7,717 bases of DNA from Actinomycetes bacterium. GTDB taxonomy: Bacteria; Actinomycetota; Acidimicrobiia; Acidimicrobiales; Acidimicrobiaceae. Where the stretch lies: NCBI GenBank assembly GCA_021790495.1, contig JAJYGZ010000220.1:1-7717 (forward strand). Reading direction: 5' to 3'. The position numbers and the translations under genes were made by a program. The notes under the pieces are model-generated. The model did no database searches and was not told where the DNA came from. It saw only the letters and a list, made by a program, of their open reading frames with translations. Numbering within the stretch: the first letter of the stretch is position 1; each line of letters begins with the position of its first letter. Below are positions 1 to 6,007 of this stretch, piece by piece.

Positions 1-107
1 ACTCGGCGCTCCGGCCATCCGATACCTGCGTCGTAGGCCAAGTGGATGAGGCGTCTGGTCAAAAGCGCCAAAAGGCAATAGGATCAGAGCTAGCGACAAA
101 GTCATCC

Positions 108-113
108 GGGAGG
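108..113 (+). promoter_or_regulatory. Ribosome binding site deciding a TTG start
   Basis: A strong Shine-Dalgarno sequence GGGAGG lies 7 nt upstream of the TTG at 121. It supports that TTG over the first in-frame ATG, which is 16 codons further in and has no comparable site. The preceding 100 bp show no convincing gene: two frames stay open only briefly and could be the tail of an upstream gene, but nothing recognisable is encoded. I see no clear -35/-10 promoter there. Confidence 0.6.
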
Positions 114-120
114 CGAGAGT

Positions 121-1017
121 TTGGTTGAGTGGAATACCGCCGGGCTTCCCCCCGCGGCGCAACGGCGTATGGACAATATCTCCTCTAGTCATATAAGATC
201 CTCGCTCCTGTCGATTCCCGGAGCCACCGGCATCCAATCGGTGGGCTTCTACCCTGCTAGCGAAGTGATGGGCGCGACCGTCGTGAACACCAACGGAGCG
301 GTAATGCCATCATGCGGCATGGCGTACCAATCCTTTGGCATGGGCGCCAACCAGATGTACGGATCGTCGCGGACACTCAACAACGGCGTAGGCATGGCGG
401 GATCCAGCTATGGCTATACCCCCTATATCGATGTGATCAACTCAGGATGGTCGAGCGCGATTTCGCGGATGATGCTAGAGGCAACCCAGGTCAAGGCGGA
501 TGGCGTCGTAGATATCCGCCTGTCCCAAAACCAGCTCGGATCCGGCGCGGTCGAGTTCGTTGCGATGGGCACCGCGGTGAGATCGATGGGGCCGACGCGC
601 CTAACCAAGCCGTTCAGCACGCATTTAGGCGGAGGCGACTTCTCGAAGTTACTGCGCTCGGGTTACGTACCGGTGGCGATCATTGTAGAAGTTTCGGTAG
701 CGATTCGCCACGACGACTACACCACCTACGCCCAATCCAATGTGTTCGCCCCAAACAGCGAAATATCGGGCTTCACGGATCTGGTGACTTCTGGTCGCGC
801 CAACGCCCGCGAGCGACTTCGCCGCGCTGTTTCGACCTGTGGCGCCCAAGGGGCTATCATCGACTCGCTCACCATGCACGTCTTCGAGTTCGAACCCTAT
901 GAGAATCACCGCGACCACATCGCCGAAGTAAGAGCGGTTGGCACGGCCATCGCAAGCTTTGCAACCACCGAGCGGGCTTCAAGTCCGCTTTCGATCCTTT
1001 CGCTGAAAGACAAGTAG
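121..1017 (+). CDS. Tandem YbjQ-like (DUF74) domain protein, first copy
   Basis: This 298-aa protein has two YbjQ-like domains (Pfam YbjQ_1, called 'heavy-metal-binding' although the function is unproven). Domain A spans about residues 39-155 and domain B about 161-280. Each ends in the family's closing strand: VEFVAMGTAV at 144-153 and a variant with VRAVGTAIA near 270-278. Domain B opens with a KPFSTHL...DF...GYVP block that matches the repeats of the next gene. Domain A is interrupted at about 55-105 by a stretch rich in Gly, Ser, Met, Asn and Tyr, which is unusual for the family. No signal peptide or membrane segment is evident, so it is probably cytosolic. It starts at TTG and is followed 18 nt later by a paralogue, so the two are likely cotranscribed and may form a hetero-oligomer (inference). 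The domain call is fairly sure; the function is unknown. Confidence 0.82.
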   Translation: MVEWNTAGLPPAAQRRMDNISSSHIRSSLLSIPGATGIQSVGFYPASEVMGATVVNTNGAVMPSCGMAYQSFGMGANQMYGSSRTLNNGVGMAGSSYGYTPYIDVINSGWSSAISRMMLEATQVKADGVVDIRLSQNQLGSGAVEFVAMGTAVRSMGPTRLTKPFSTHLGGGDFSKLLRSGYVPVAIIVEVSVAIRHDDYTTYAQSNVFAPNSEISGFTDLVTSGRANARERLRRAVSTCGAQGAIIDSLTMHVFEFEPYENHRDHIAEVRAVGTAIASFATTERASSPLSILSLKDK

Positions 1018-1035
1018 AGAAGGTAGCTAGATACT

Positions 1036-1863
1036 ATGGCCAACGAGATCCTAGACCCCCAGGCGCTTGGTATACCCGAGGATGCCATCAAGCGGCTGTC
1101 GGAAATGAAGCCGGGCCAAAGCACGAGCCTGTTCACCTCCGACCTCTCGGTAAACGAGTTTCTTCTGGTTCGCGAGGCTGGATTTCGCCCACTCGGACTT
1201 GTCTTTGGCTCAAGCATCTACCACGTTGGCCTACAGGTCGGCAGGTGGAGCGCAAACCAGGAACTCGACAAGCTCACCGCAGCAATGTACCACGCCCGGG
1301 AGTTGGCCATGGCGCGCATGGAGTCCGAGGCGGATATTCTCGGCGCTGATGGAATCGTCGGCGTGCGCCTCGAGGTGGAGTTCAAGGAATTCGGCACCGA
1401 CATTGCCGAATTCATCGCCGTGGGAACCGCAGTGGTGGCCGACGACCACTCGCCCGGATGGAGGAGCCAAGGAAAGCCTTTCACCTCAGACCTCTCCGGC
1501 CAGGATTTCTGGACGCTAATCCAAGCTGGATATGCGCCGCTCGGGATGGTCATGGGCACGTGCGTTTATCACATTGCCCATCAGAGGATGTTTCAGTCGA
1601 TGTCGAACTTCGGACAGAACGTCGAGATTCCTCAATTTACCGAAGCCCTCTACGACGCCCGAGAACTGGCGATGAGCCGAATGCAGGCGGAGGCCGAAGT
1701 GCTGCATGCCGAAGGCATCGTCGGGGTTCAGCTTCTCTCTCTTCCACACCGCTGGGGCGGACACACCACCGAATTCTTCGCGATCGGAACCGCCGTCAAG
1801 CCTTTGCGCGAAAACCATGTCATTGCCAAGCCGCAGTTAGTGCTTCCTCTTACGGATAGCTAG
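1036..1863 (+). CDS. Tandem YbjQ-like (DUF74) domain protein, second copy
   Basis: This 275-aa protein is built from two clear internal repeats, about residues 32-135 and 147-254. Each repeat contains, in order, a (L/P)FTSDLS opening, an AG(F/Y).PLG segment, an (S/V)IYH or CVYH turn, a long helix around ARELAMSRM or ARELAMARM, a GIVGV strand, and the closing EF(I/F)A(V/I)GTAV. This is the YbjQ_1 fold duplicated in one chain. Its repeats are closer to each other and to the family pattern than those of the gene upstream. No secretion signal is visible. A GAGAAGGT ribosome binding site overlaps the end of the upstream gene, at somewhat long spacing from the ATG. The stop codon directly abuts the ATG of the next gene, indicating translational coupling. 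The name 'heavy-metal-binding' is not evidence of metal binding here, because there is no Cys/His cluster. Confidence 0.85.
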   Translation: MANEILDPQALGIPEDAIKRLSEMKPGQSTSLFTSDLSVNEFLLVREAGFRPLGLVFGSSIYHVGLQVGRWSANQELDKLTAAMYHARELAMARMESEADILGADGIVGVRLEVEFKEFGTDIAEFIAVGTAVVADDHSPGWRSQGKPFTSDLSGQDFWTLIQAGYAPLGMVMGTCVYHIAHQRMFQSMSNFGQNVEIPQFTEALYDARELAMSRMQAEAEVLHAEGIVGVQLLSLPHRWGGHTTEFFAIGTAVKPLRENHVIAKPQLVLPLTDS

Positions 1864-2268
1864 ATGACCGAGCCATTTCAATCTTCCGAAATTGATCTGA
1901 TCGCTGCCGCGCTTCGAGCGGACATGGCGGACGTTGAGATGATGGTGGATTCCCTGGCATCCAAACTCAAGGCAATTCTTCCCGCTAGCATGATCGAAGT
2001 AACCACCCAACGTTCGATGGCGGATCGCATCGCCAAGCGGCCCGGGCACGCCAGTGCGCTTCGAGTCGTCTTTCCAGATCGCGAACTCCGGTTTGAAAAG
2101 AGCGGCGGCGGCCTCAAATGTCAGATAAACCAAGTAGTCAGAGGTGTGGCAATCTCACGGCGCCAGACGACGCTTTCTGAGTCCCTCGAGGTACTAGCCG
2201 CTGAGATTTCGACGCTGGCAGCTTCTTCAGAAGCAGCCCGTGCAGCATTGGCTCGCATCATAGAGTGA
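1864..2268 (+). CDS. Small hypothetical protein coupled to the YbjQ-domain genes
   Basis: I do not recognise this 134-aa protein. It reads as an N-terminal acidic helical region (about 8-40), a central beta-rich part (about 64-100, including ALRVVF, ELRFEK and a triple glycine near 81-83), and a C-terminal Ala-rich helix (about 104-134). There is one Cys and no obvious catalytic motif, membrane segment or signal peptide. The ATG follows the TAG of the preceding gene with no gap and has no good Shine-Dalgarno of its own. Translation is therefore probably coupled, and the product probably works with the two YbjQ-domain proteins, possibly as a partner in a complex (inference). It ends 18 bp from the convergent deacetylase gene. 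It is real on context, with a full-length open frame in operon order, but its function is unknown. Confidence 0.72.
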   Translation: MTEPFQSSEIDLIAAALRADMADVEMMVDSLASKLKAILPASMIEVTTQRSMADRIAKRPGHASALRVVFPDRELRFEKSGGGLKCQINQVVRGVAISRRQTTLSESLEVLAAEISTLAASSEAARAALARIIE

Positions 2269-2286
2269 CCACCGAGCCGCTATCGA

Positions 2287-3072
2287 TTAGAAGATCGACC
2301 GACGCGTTTCAACCCCGGACTTGAGAGAGATAAACCATTCCGTGGAAAATGCGGCGGCAAAGGCATCATCACTGAGCGAAAAGGCAAAGCCAGTGCTCTG
2401 GACCTGACTTTGGTGCGCCGCAAGAGCATCGTACTTGCGGCGGACGTAGTCGCTGACGTCTATCTCGGTATTGATTACCGAGGCTGGCGTCCCAAAGCTA
2501 GAAGTGTCGAAATTGGCGCGCATCTCCTCGGGAATCGATTCGGGATTTTCGGCAAGCGCGGTTCGCATCAACTCAGCGATAAAGTCACGGTTCATGGTAG
2601 CGGCCAGCACGTCATCCAATTGGGCGAGTTTGGCCGCCACGAGACCAACGCGGTTCACCATGACATGATCCGGGTGACCGTAGCCGCCGTTCTCGTCGTA
2701 AATAGTCAGTGCGTCGGCGCCCTCGGCCACGATTATCCCTGCCAACTGACCTGCGGCATCGGCGACATCGGCGTTTGCGAAGCAATCCGGATTAGAATTC
2801 GCGGGGCTACCCGCCATGCCAGAATCTCGATAGCCCAAAAAGTACAGCCTCTCAACCCCAAGGATTTCGGTCGAACGCCGCAGCTCCTCGCGCCTTATCG
2901 GCCCGAGCTCCTCTTGGGACGAGATAAACCCCTCGGGATATTCACCTTCTTCTCCCCCGGTGGCAACCACTAGGACGACCCTGTGACCCTGGGCCACGAC
3001 CTTGGCTATGGTTCCTCCGGTAGTGAGGCATTCGTCGTCGGGATGCGCATGAAAGCTGACAAGTGTAGACAT
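2287..3072 (-). CDS. PIG-L family Zn-dependent deacetylase (MshB/LmbE-like)
   Basis: This 261-aa protein belongs to the PIG-L/LmbE family, which removes N-acetyl groups from sugar conjugates such as GlcNAc-inositol or uses related thiol conjugates. It has the hallmark AHPDDE at residues 9-14 and GHPDH at 132-136. By analogy with MshB, His10, Asp13 and His136 would bind the zinc and Asp12 would be the general base. A GYRDSGM segment near 80-86 and a Rossmann-like N-terminus also fit. I chose the ATG at 3072 because GAGGA precedes it at good spacing and HPDDE then falls close to the N-terminus. A longer reading from GTG at 3150 only adds an atypical Trp-rich extension. Length is normal for the family. 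It stands alone and is convergent with the YbjQ operon, so its substrate cannot be assigned. It could be in mycothiol metabolism or be a generic deacetylase. Confidence 0.88.
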   Translation of the reverse strand: MSTLVSFHAHPDDECLTTGGTIAKVVAQGHRVVLVVATGGEEGEYPEGFISSQEELGPIRREELRRSTEILGVERLYFLGYRDSGMAGSPANSNPDCFANADVADAAGQLAGIIVAEGADALTIYDENGGYGHPDHVMVNRVGLVAAKLAQLDDVLAATMNRDFIAELMRTALAENPESIPEEMRANFDTSSFGTPASVINTEIDVSDYVRRKYDALAAHQSQVQSTGFAFSLSDDAFAAAFSTEWFISLKSGVETRRSIF

Positions 3073-3683
3073 TGAGATCCTCGGTAGTGATTTCCATAAA
3101 CCTAGACGAATTTCGCGCCAAAATGCCCAGTGAACCACGGCGATCGCCACACCGAATACACATGGTGCCCAGCCCCCATCGCTGAAACGCCCCTACGGCC
3201 ACGAAGAGTCCCCAAATATTGCCAAAGCCGTTCTCCTAAACCAAGGTTTCACGCGATGACTTCGGATCACTTCCCTTCAATCCGCCGGGCACCCACTTCT
3301 TGGCTACCGTGGCGGCCCACAGACTCCCGGTGCAGTCAAATGCGCAAATAGCGCACCCATGCGACAGCACCCGTGGCCAATACGGGCCGCGCATACGGCC
3401 GAGGTCGCAGGGCTCTGATTTCCAAGACCAAATAGCCCCAGATTCTCCGCATGTCTCAACTAGGGTGGTCAAAGAGCAGGCGCCGAGCGGCCGGGCCGAC
3501 GCAACGTCGATGCTGGCAACCCGAGAATCCTAGAAACACGAATCGAGCGTTAATTGAGAGATGCATGCTCCGCAAAGCACGAGTCACACGCCATGGCTCG
3601 AGAACGGTGCTGGCCAAGAATTTCGTCGTACGCGGCCACAGCCAAAGGCGTTACTGAGATAACTAAAGCAATTTATCCCCACA

Positions 3684-3717
3684 CCCAGGTATTGCCTTCT
3701 GCAAGCCACCATCTGGG
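3684..3717 (+). promoter_or_regulatory. Potential nested stem-loop in the purU leader
   Basis: CCCAGGT at 3684-3690 can pair with ATCTGGG at 3711-3717 (7 pairs, one G-U wobble). Within its loop, TTGC at 3692-3695 pairs with GCAA at 3701-3704 across a CTTCT loop. No poly-T tract follows, so this is not an intrinsic terminator. It could be a structured 5' leader element if transcription starts upstream, or a DNA-level site. It does not match the glycine, THF or T-box consensus that I know. Confidence 0.3.
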
Positions 3718-3727
3718 AAATCCAATC

Positions 3728-3746
3728 TATCGGGGCGATATGATAG
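3728..3746 (+). promoter_or_regulatory. -10-like box with overlapping inverted repeat before purU
   Basis: TATGAT at 3739-3744 matches five of six positions of a -10 box and lies about 20 nt before the purU ATG, so the transcript would have a very short leader. It is overlapped by a perfect inverted repeat TATCG-GGG-CGATA (3728-3740). A second set of arms, CTATC (3727-3731) and GATAG (3742-3746), also flanks this site. No good -35 box is seen. The arrangement is compatible with an operator over the promoter, but the arms are short. Confidence 0.3.
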
Positions 3747-3764
3747 GGCTGGGACCACAATAAT

Positions 3765-4610
3765 ATGACGCACTACATACTGACGCTCCAGTGCGCGGAC
3801 CGCCCCGGCATTGTTCGTTCGCTCGCGCAAGGAATCGTCCATGCGAATGGCAACATCATCGAAAGCGCACAATTTTCAGATCCGATTACCGGCCAATTCT
3901 GCATGCGCGTCCGCTTCGAATGTCCCGACAATTCAAGCAAACTAGTCCGAAAAACCATCGTCTCAGAATTAATGCAATACGCCCCGGCGTTGAACCTGCG
4001 CCAGGCTCACGTACCGAGGCGCGCCTTGATTATGGTTTCAAAACACAGCCACTGTCTTGTCGACCTACTCTATCGACGTGAAATAGGCGATCTCGCGATC
4101 GACTTACCGGTGATTGTCTCGAATCATACCGATCTCGGTCCCATCGCGGAGCGTCATGGCGTGCCATTCTTTCATATTCCGGTCACCCCAGACACCAAAC
4201 CCGCCGCCGAAACTCGACTTCGTCAATTAGTGTCAGAATATGAGATCGACGCGATCGTTTTAGCTCGCTATATGCAAGTTCTAAGCGAACCATTCTGCAA
4301 TGATTACTTCGGGCATATAATCAATATTCACCACTCTTTTCTCCCGGGGTTCAAAGGCGCCAATCCATATCTACGAGCGTATGAACGCGGCGTGAAAATG
4401 ATCGGAGCCACTGCTCATTTTGTTACGGTTGCGTTGGACGAAGGCCCGATAATAGAACAAGATGTCGTCCGCGTAAGCCACGGGAAAACCCCAGAGGAAC
4501 TCGTCGCGCTAGGCAGGGATGTCGAACGCGTAGTTCTAGCTCGCGCGGTCAATCTTTACGCTGAGGATCGCCTTCAGATCGCCGGGGCTCGCACCGTCAT
4601 CTTCGATTAG
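3765..4610 (+). CDS. purU: Formyltetrahydrofolate deformylase PurU
   Basis: PurU hydrolyses 10-formyltetrahydrofolate to formate and tetrahydrofolate, balancing one-carbon pools in the cytosol. The protein is 281 aa, the usual length. Residues 1 to about 85 form the regulatory ACT domain (ADRPGIVRSLAQGI near 11-24, followed by a GNIIESAQF strand). About 86-281 form the formyltransferase domain shared with PurN. The segment INIHHSFLPGFKGANPY (from 186) and LDEGPII (224-230) supply the catalytic triad Asn187, His189 and Asp225. Their spacing equals that of Asn106/His108/Asp144 in E. coli PurN. The C-terminal GRDVE segment is also typical of PurU. The ATG has only a weak GGG-type ribosome site 10-14 nt upstream. 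It is a single-gene unit with no folate or purine genes beside it. The GcvH-like proteins further right are not glycine-cleavage proteins, so a link to C1 metabolism is not supported. Confidence 0.95.
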   Translation: MTHYILTLQCADRPGIVRSLAQGIVHANGNIIESAQFSDPITGQFCMRVRFECPDNSSKLVRKTIVSELMQYAPALNLRQAHVPRRALIMVSKHSHCLVDLLYRREIGDLAIDLPVIVSNHTDLGPIAERHGVPFFHIPVTPDTKPAAETRLRQLVSEYEIDAIVLARYMQVLSEPFCNDYFGHIINIHHSFLPGFKGANPYLRAYERGVKMIGATAHFVTVALDEGPIIEQDVVRVSHGKTPEELVALGRDVERVVLARAVNLYAEDRLQIAGARTVIFD

Positions 4611-4711
4611 ACACGGGATGCCAAACCCAACAACACCGAGACCCCATCCTCGTCAGCTGGGAACAACGAGACGCGAGAACCGGGATCCGCGCCAACCAGA
4701 CCCGAACGATA

Positions 4712-4729
4712 CGGATCACGCTAGATCCG
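4712..4729. repeat. Perfect 6-bp inverted repeat in the purU-arsR spacer
   Basis: CGGATC (4712-4717) and GATCCG (4724-4729) flank the 6-nt loop ACGCTA. No T-run follows on either strand, so it is not a standard intrinsic terminator. It lies midway in the 233-bp spacer between the purU stop and the ArsR gene, which otherwise holds no credible gene. A short open frame from 4618 is Arg/Pro/Asn-rich and looks non-coding. A further 5-bp repeat (GATCG...CGATC, 4760-4774) lies closer to the regulator. Confidence 0.35.
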
Positions 4730-4808
4730 GCGATAAATGGCAACGAAAGAATCGTGAAAGATCGCCATTCGATCGAAAATGTTCGTACAGGCGCACCTTG
4801 TTGGAGTA

Positions 4809-4825
4809 GAATTACCATGTAATTC
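4809..4825. promoter_or_regulatory. Perfect palindrome, probable operator of the ArsR-family gene
   Basis: GAATTAC-CAT-GTAATTC is a perfect inverted repeat with 7-bp arms and a 3-bp centre, placed 18 bp before the regulator's ATG. A -10-like TAGAAT (4807-4812) overlaps its left arm; a -35 box is weak. The ribosome site AGGACGGG (4828-4835) follows it. A dimeric winged-helix protein bound here would cover the start of transcription, as expected for an autorepressor. Binding by the adjacent ArsR protein is inference. I did not see a second full copy of this palindrome in the window. Confidence 0.6.
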
Positions 4826-4843
4826 CTAGGACGGGCTGCAAAT

Positions 4844-5215
4844 ATGACTGAGACCAAGGACCAAGTGACACAGTACGAAGTCGGAGCCATGGATCACGTG
4901 CGCTTCGAAATGGAAGAACTCGTTTCAAATATGTGCATGGCGCTAAATGACGCAAAGCGCCTCATGGTGATTTGGGCGCTTAGCAACGGCTCCTACAACG
5001 TTAATGAGCTTTCGGCGCTTCTCAGTTCGCCGGCTTCGAACGTTAGCCAACACCTCGCGATACTGCGCACCCGAGGACTCGTTGACACCGAGCGAAGAGG
5101 CAACAGCATCTATTACTCGCTGAGACACCCCAAGGTTATAGACGCCATCGATATTCTTCGCGGTGTGTTGCGCGACGAGCTAAGTCGGCGCACCGGCATT
5201 ATCGCCAACGATTAA
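4844..5215 (+). CDS. ArsR/SmtB-family transcriptional repressor
   Basis: This 123-aa protein is a small winged-helix dimeric repressor of the ArsR type. The segment from about 33 (ALNDAKRLMVIWAL) leads into the recognition helix-turn-helix (NVNELSALLSSPASNVSQHL, about 53-72), then the wing (RGLVDTERRGNSIYYSL, about 77-93) and a C-terminal dimerisation helix. There is no ELCVCDL-type metal motif and only one cysteine, Cys31. It therefore does not look like a metal sensor, and it lacks the Cys pair used as an intramolecular thiol switch in persulfide-sensing relatives such as SqrR, BigR and sHdrR. AGGACGGG supports the ATG, and a perfect palindrome lies just upstream. It converges with the lipoate/DsrE/Rieske operon, 39 bp apart. 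By analogy with sHdrR-type regulators next to sulfur-oxidation clusters, that operon is a likely target (inference). Confidence 0.88.
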   Translation: MTETKDQVTQYEVGAMDHVRFEMEELVSNMCMALNDAKRLMVIWALSNGSYNVNELSALLSSPASNVSQHLAILRTRGLVDTERRGNSIYYSLRHPKVIDAIDILRGVLRDELSRRTGIIAND

Positions 5216-5254
5216 ATCGCGCCCCGTCGCGGCCGAACGAACGTCGCTGCTCTG

Positions 5255-6007
5255 TTAGCGCTTGGGCAAAACCCAAACTCTGCCGTTCTCTTCGTACGTC
5301 CCATAGCAGGCTAGGTCAAAGTCGCTTGGACCGCGCATCCGTTCGCCCGAGATCAAATCAAAACGGCTGCCGTGCGCCGGGCAGGTGACGACGCTTCCAT
5401 CGATCTCGCCACTCGCGAGACTAACCCGTTGATGAGGGCACCTTCCAGTGCATAACACCCGACCCTCGACCCGCCAAAGGGATATCGCCCCAAGGGATTC
5501 GAGCTCAAGGTCCATAAGGTGTCCGAGGCGCCCCGCGATATCTGCGGAATTGCACACCGCGATGGCCCGGTCGGTCGAGGTTAGGGTGTCGTCGCCGAGC
5601 ACTTTGCGAAGGGCCGGCCCCACGCTCCCGCGAGAGCACACCAGGTCGAAACCGGCGCGCTCGGCCGCGAGCCAAAGACTCTGCTTGGGCATCTCCAGAA
5701 ACCCGACGAGATACGCGCTGGGAAATTCGTCCTTCCAGGATCGTGCAGCCAGGATATCGTCTTGATTCACGACCTCGGCTACGATAACCAGACGCGTAAA
5801 GGGGGCCAGCGAGGAAGGCGCCTCAGTTGCAATAACAAAGCCCGCCTCTTGGGCGGCGCGAGAGATGGCGCGAAGCGCCACTGGATTGTCCCCGACAATC
5901 CATATGACGCCCGCTTCATCTGTATAACTTTGCGAACCGATACCAATAGTCCTAAATAAACATCGTGATGTCTGCGTCGGCGGCCATGTTGATAAAGGAC
6001 GCGGCAC
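5255..6007 (-). CDS. Receiver-like domain fused to a Rieske [2Fe-2S] domain
   Basis: This protein of up to 250 aa has two parts. The C-terminal part, about residues 148-250 (numbered from the GTG at 6007), is a Rieske domain. Its cluster ligands are CPH (Cys190, His192) and CPAH (Cys209, His212), followed by GSRFDL.SGE, so it carries a [2Fe-2S] cluster for electron transfer. The N-terminal part, about 33-138, alternates strands and helices like a CheY/receiver fold (VIWIVGDN, then FVIAT, RLVIVAEVV, AYLVGF, DLVCSRG). It lacks the acidic pair and the phospho-accepting Asp, so it looks like a pseudo-receiver. No signal or membrane segment is seen; it is probably cytosolic. The start is uncertain: GTG at 6007 overlaps the DsrE-like gene by 56 nt without a good ribosome site, and no ATG, GTG or TTG lies in frame between the DsrE stop and the fold. 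It is the last gene of the operon. The Rieske call is firm; its role in sulfur oxidation is inferred from context. Confidence 0.8.
   Translation of the reverse strand: MPRPLSTWPPTQTSRCLFRTIGIGSQSYTDEAGVIWIVGDNPVALRAISRAAQEAGFVIATEAPSSLAPFTRLVIVAEVVNQDDILAARSWKDEFPSAYLVGFLEMPKQSLWLAAERAGFDLVCSRGSVGPALRKVLGDDTLTSTDRAIAVCNSADIAGRLGHLMDLELESLGAISLWRVEGRVLCTGRCPHQRVSLASGEIDGSVVTCPAHGSRFDLISGERMRGPSDFDLACYGTYEENGRVWVLPKR

Larger units (their letters stand above)
3073..3764. other. 692-bp intergenic region without a convincing gene
   Basis: This region separates the divergent deacetylase and purU genes. All open frames are short, with composition and start context unlike the neighbours, and overlap each other on both strands. 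A minus-strand stretch just upstream of the deacetylase start (about 3073-3190) reads as a Trp- and Val-rich hydrophobic peptide (GVAIAVVHWAFW). This could be a remnant of a membrane protein, but it is stopped on its upstream side and I cannot support it as a pseudogene. I found no tRNA T-loop, SRP or tmRNA signature and no recognised riboswitch. The right end holds inverted repeats in front of purU. Confidence 0.6.

Noticed and set aside
312..902. Alternative-frame 196-residue open frame inside the first YbjQ gene
   Set aside because: Arg/Pro-rich shadow of the real frame without a ribosome site; the 121-1017 frame has clear domain motifs.
2287..3150. Longer deacetylase from GTG at 3150
   Set aside because: The extra 26 residues are Trp-rich and unlike the family, whereas the ATG at 3072 has a GAGGA site and puts HPDDE near the N-terminus.
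3130..3763. Several short overlapping open frames on both strands between the deacetylase and purU
   Set aside because: They overlap one another in different frames, lack ribosome sites and have unnatural compositions; none resembles a known protein.
4712..4729. Terminator for purU
   Set aside because: The hairpin is perfect but lies about 100 nt past the stop with no following T-run, so it is recorded only as an inverted repeat.
4618..4809. Small 63-residue open frame after purU
   Set aside because: Arg/Pro/Asn-rich composition, no ribosome site and no recognisable fold; it occupies a spacer with regulatory inverted repeats.
4844..5215. Metal-resistance regulator paired with the 'heavy-metal-binding' YbjQ proteins
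   Set aside because: The ArsR protein has no metal-binding cysteine motif, the YbjQ operon is over 2.5 kb away on the far side of other genes, and the family name is not functional evidence.
5216..5254. Bidirectional terminator between the convergent regulator and Rieske genes
   Set aside because: Only 3-bp GC stems and no T-runs are present in this 39-bp spacer; no supported terminator is visible.
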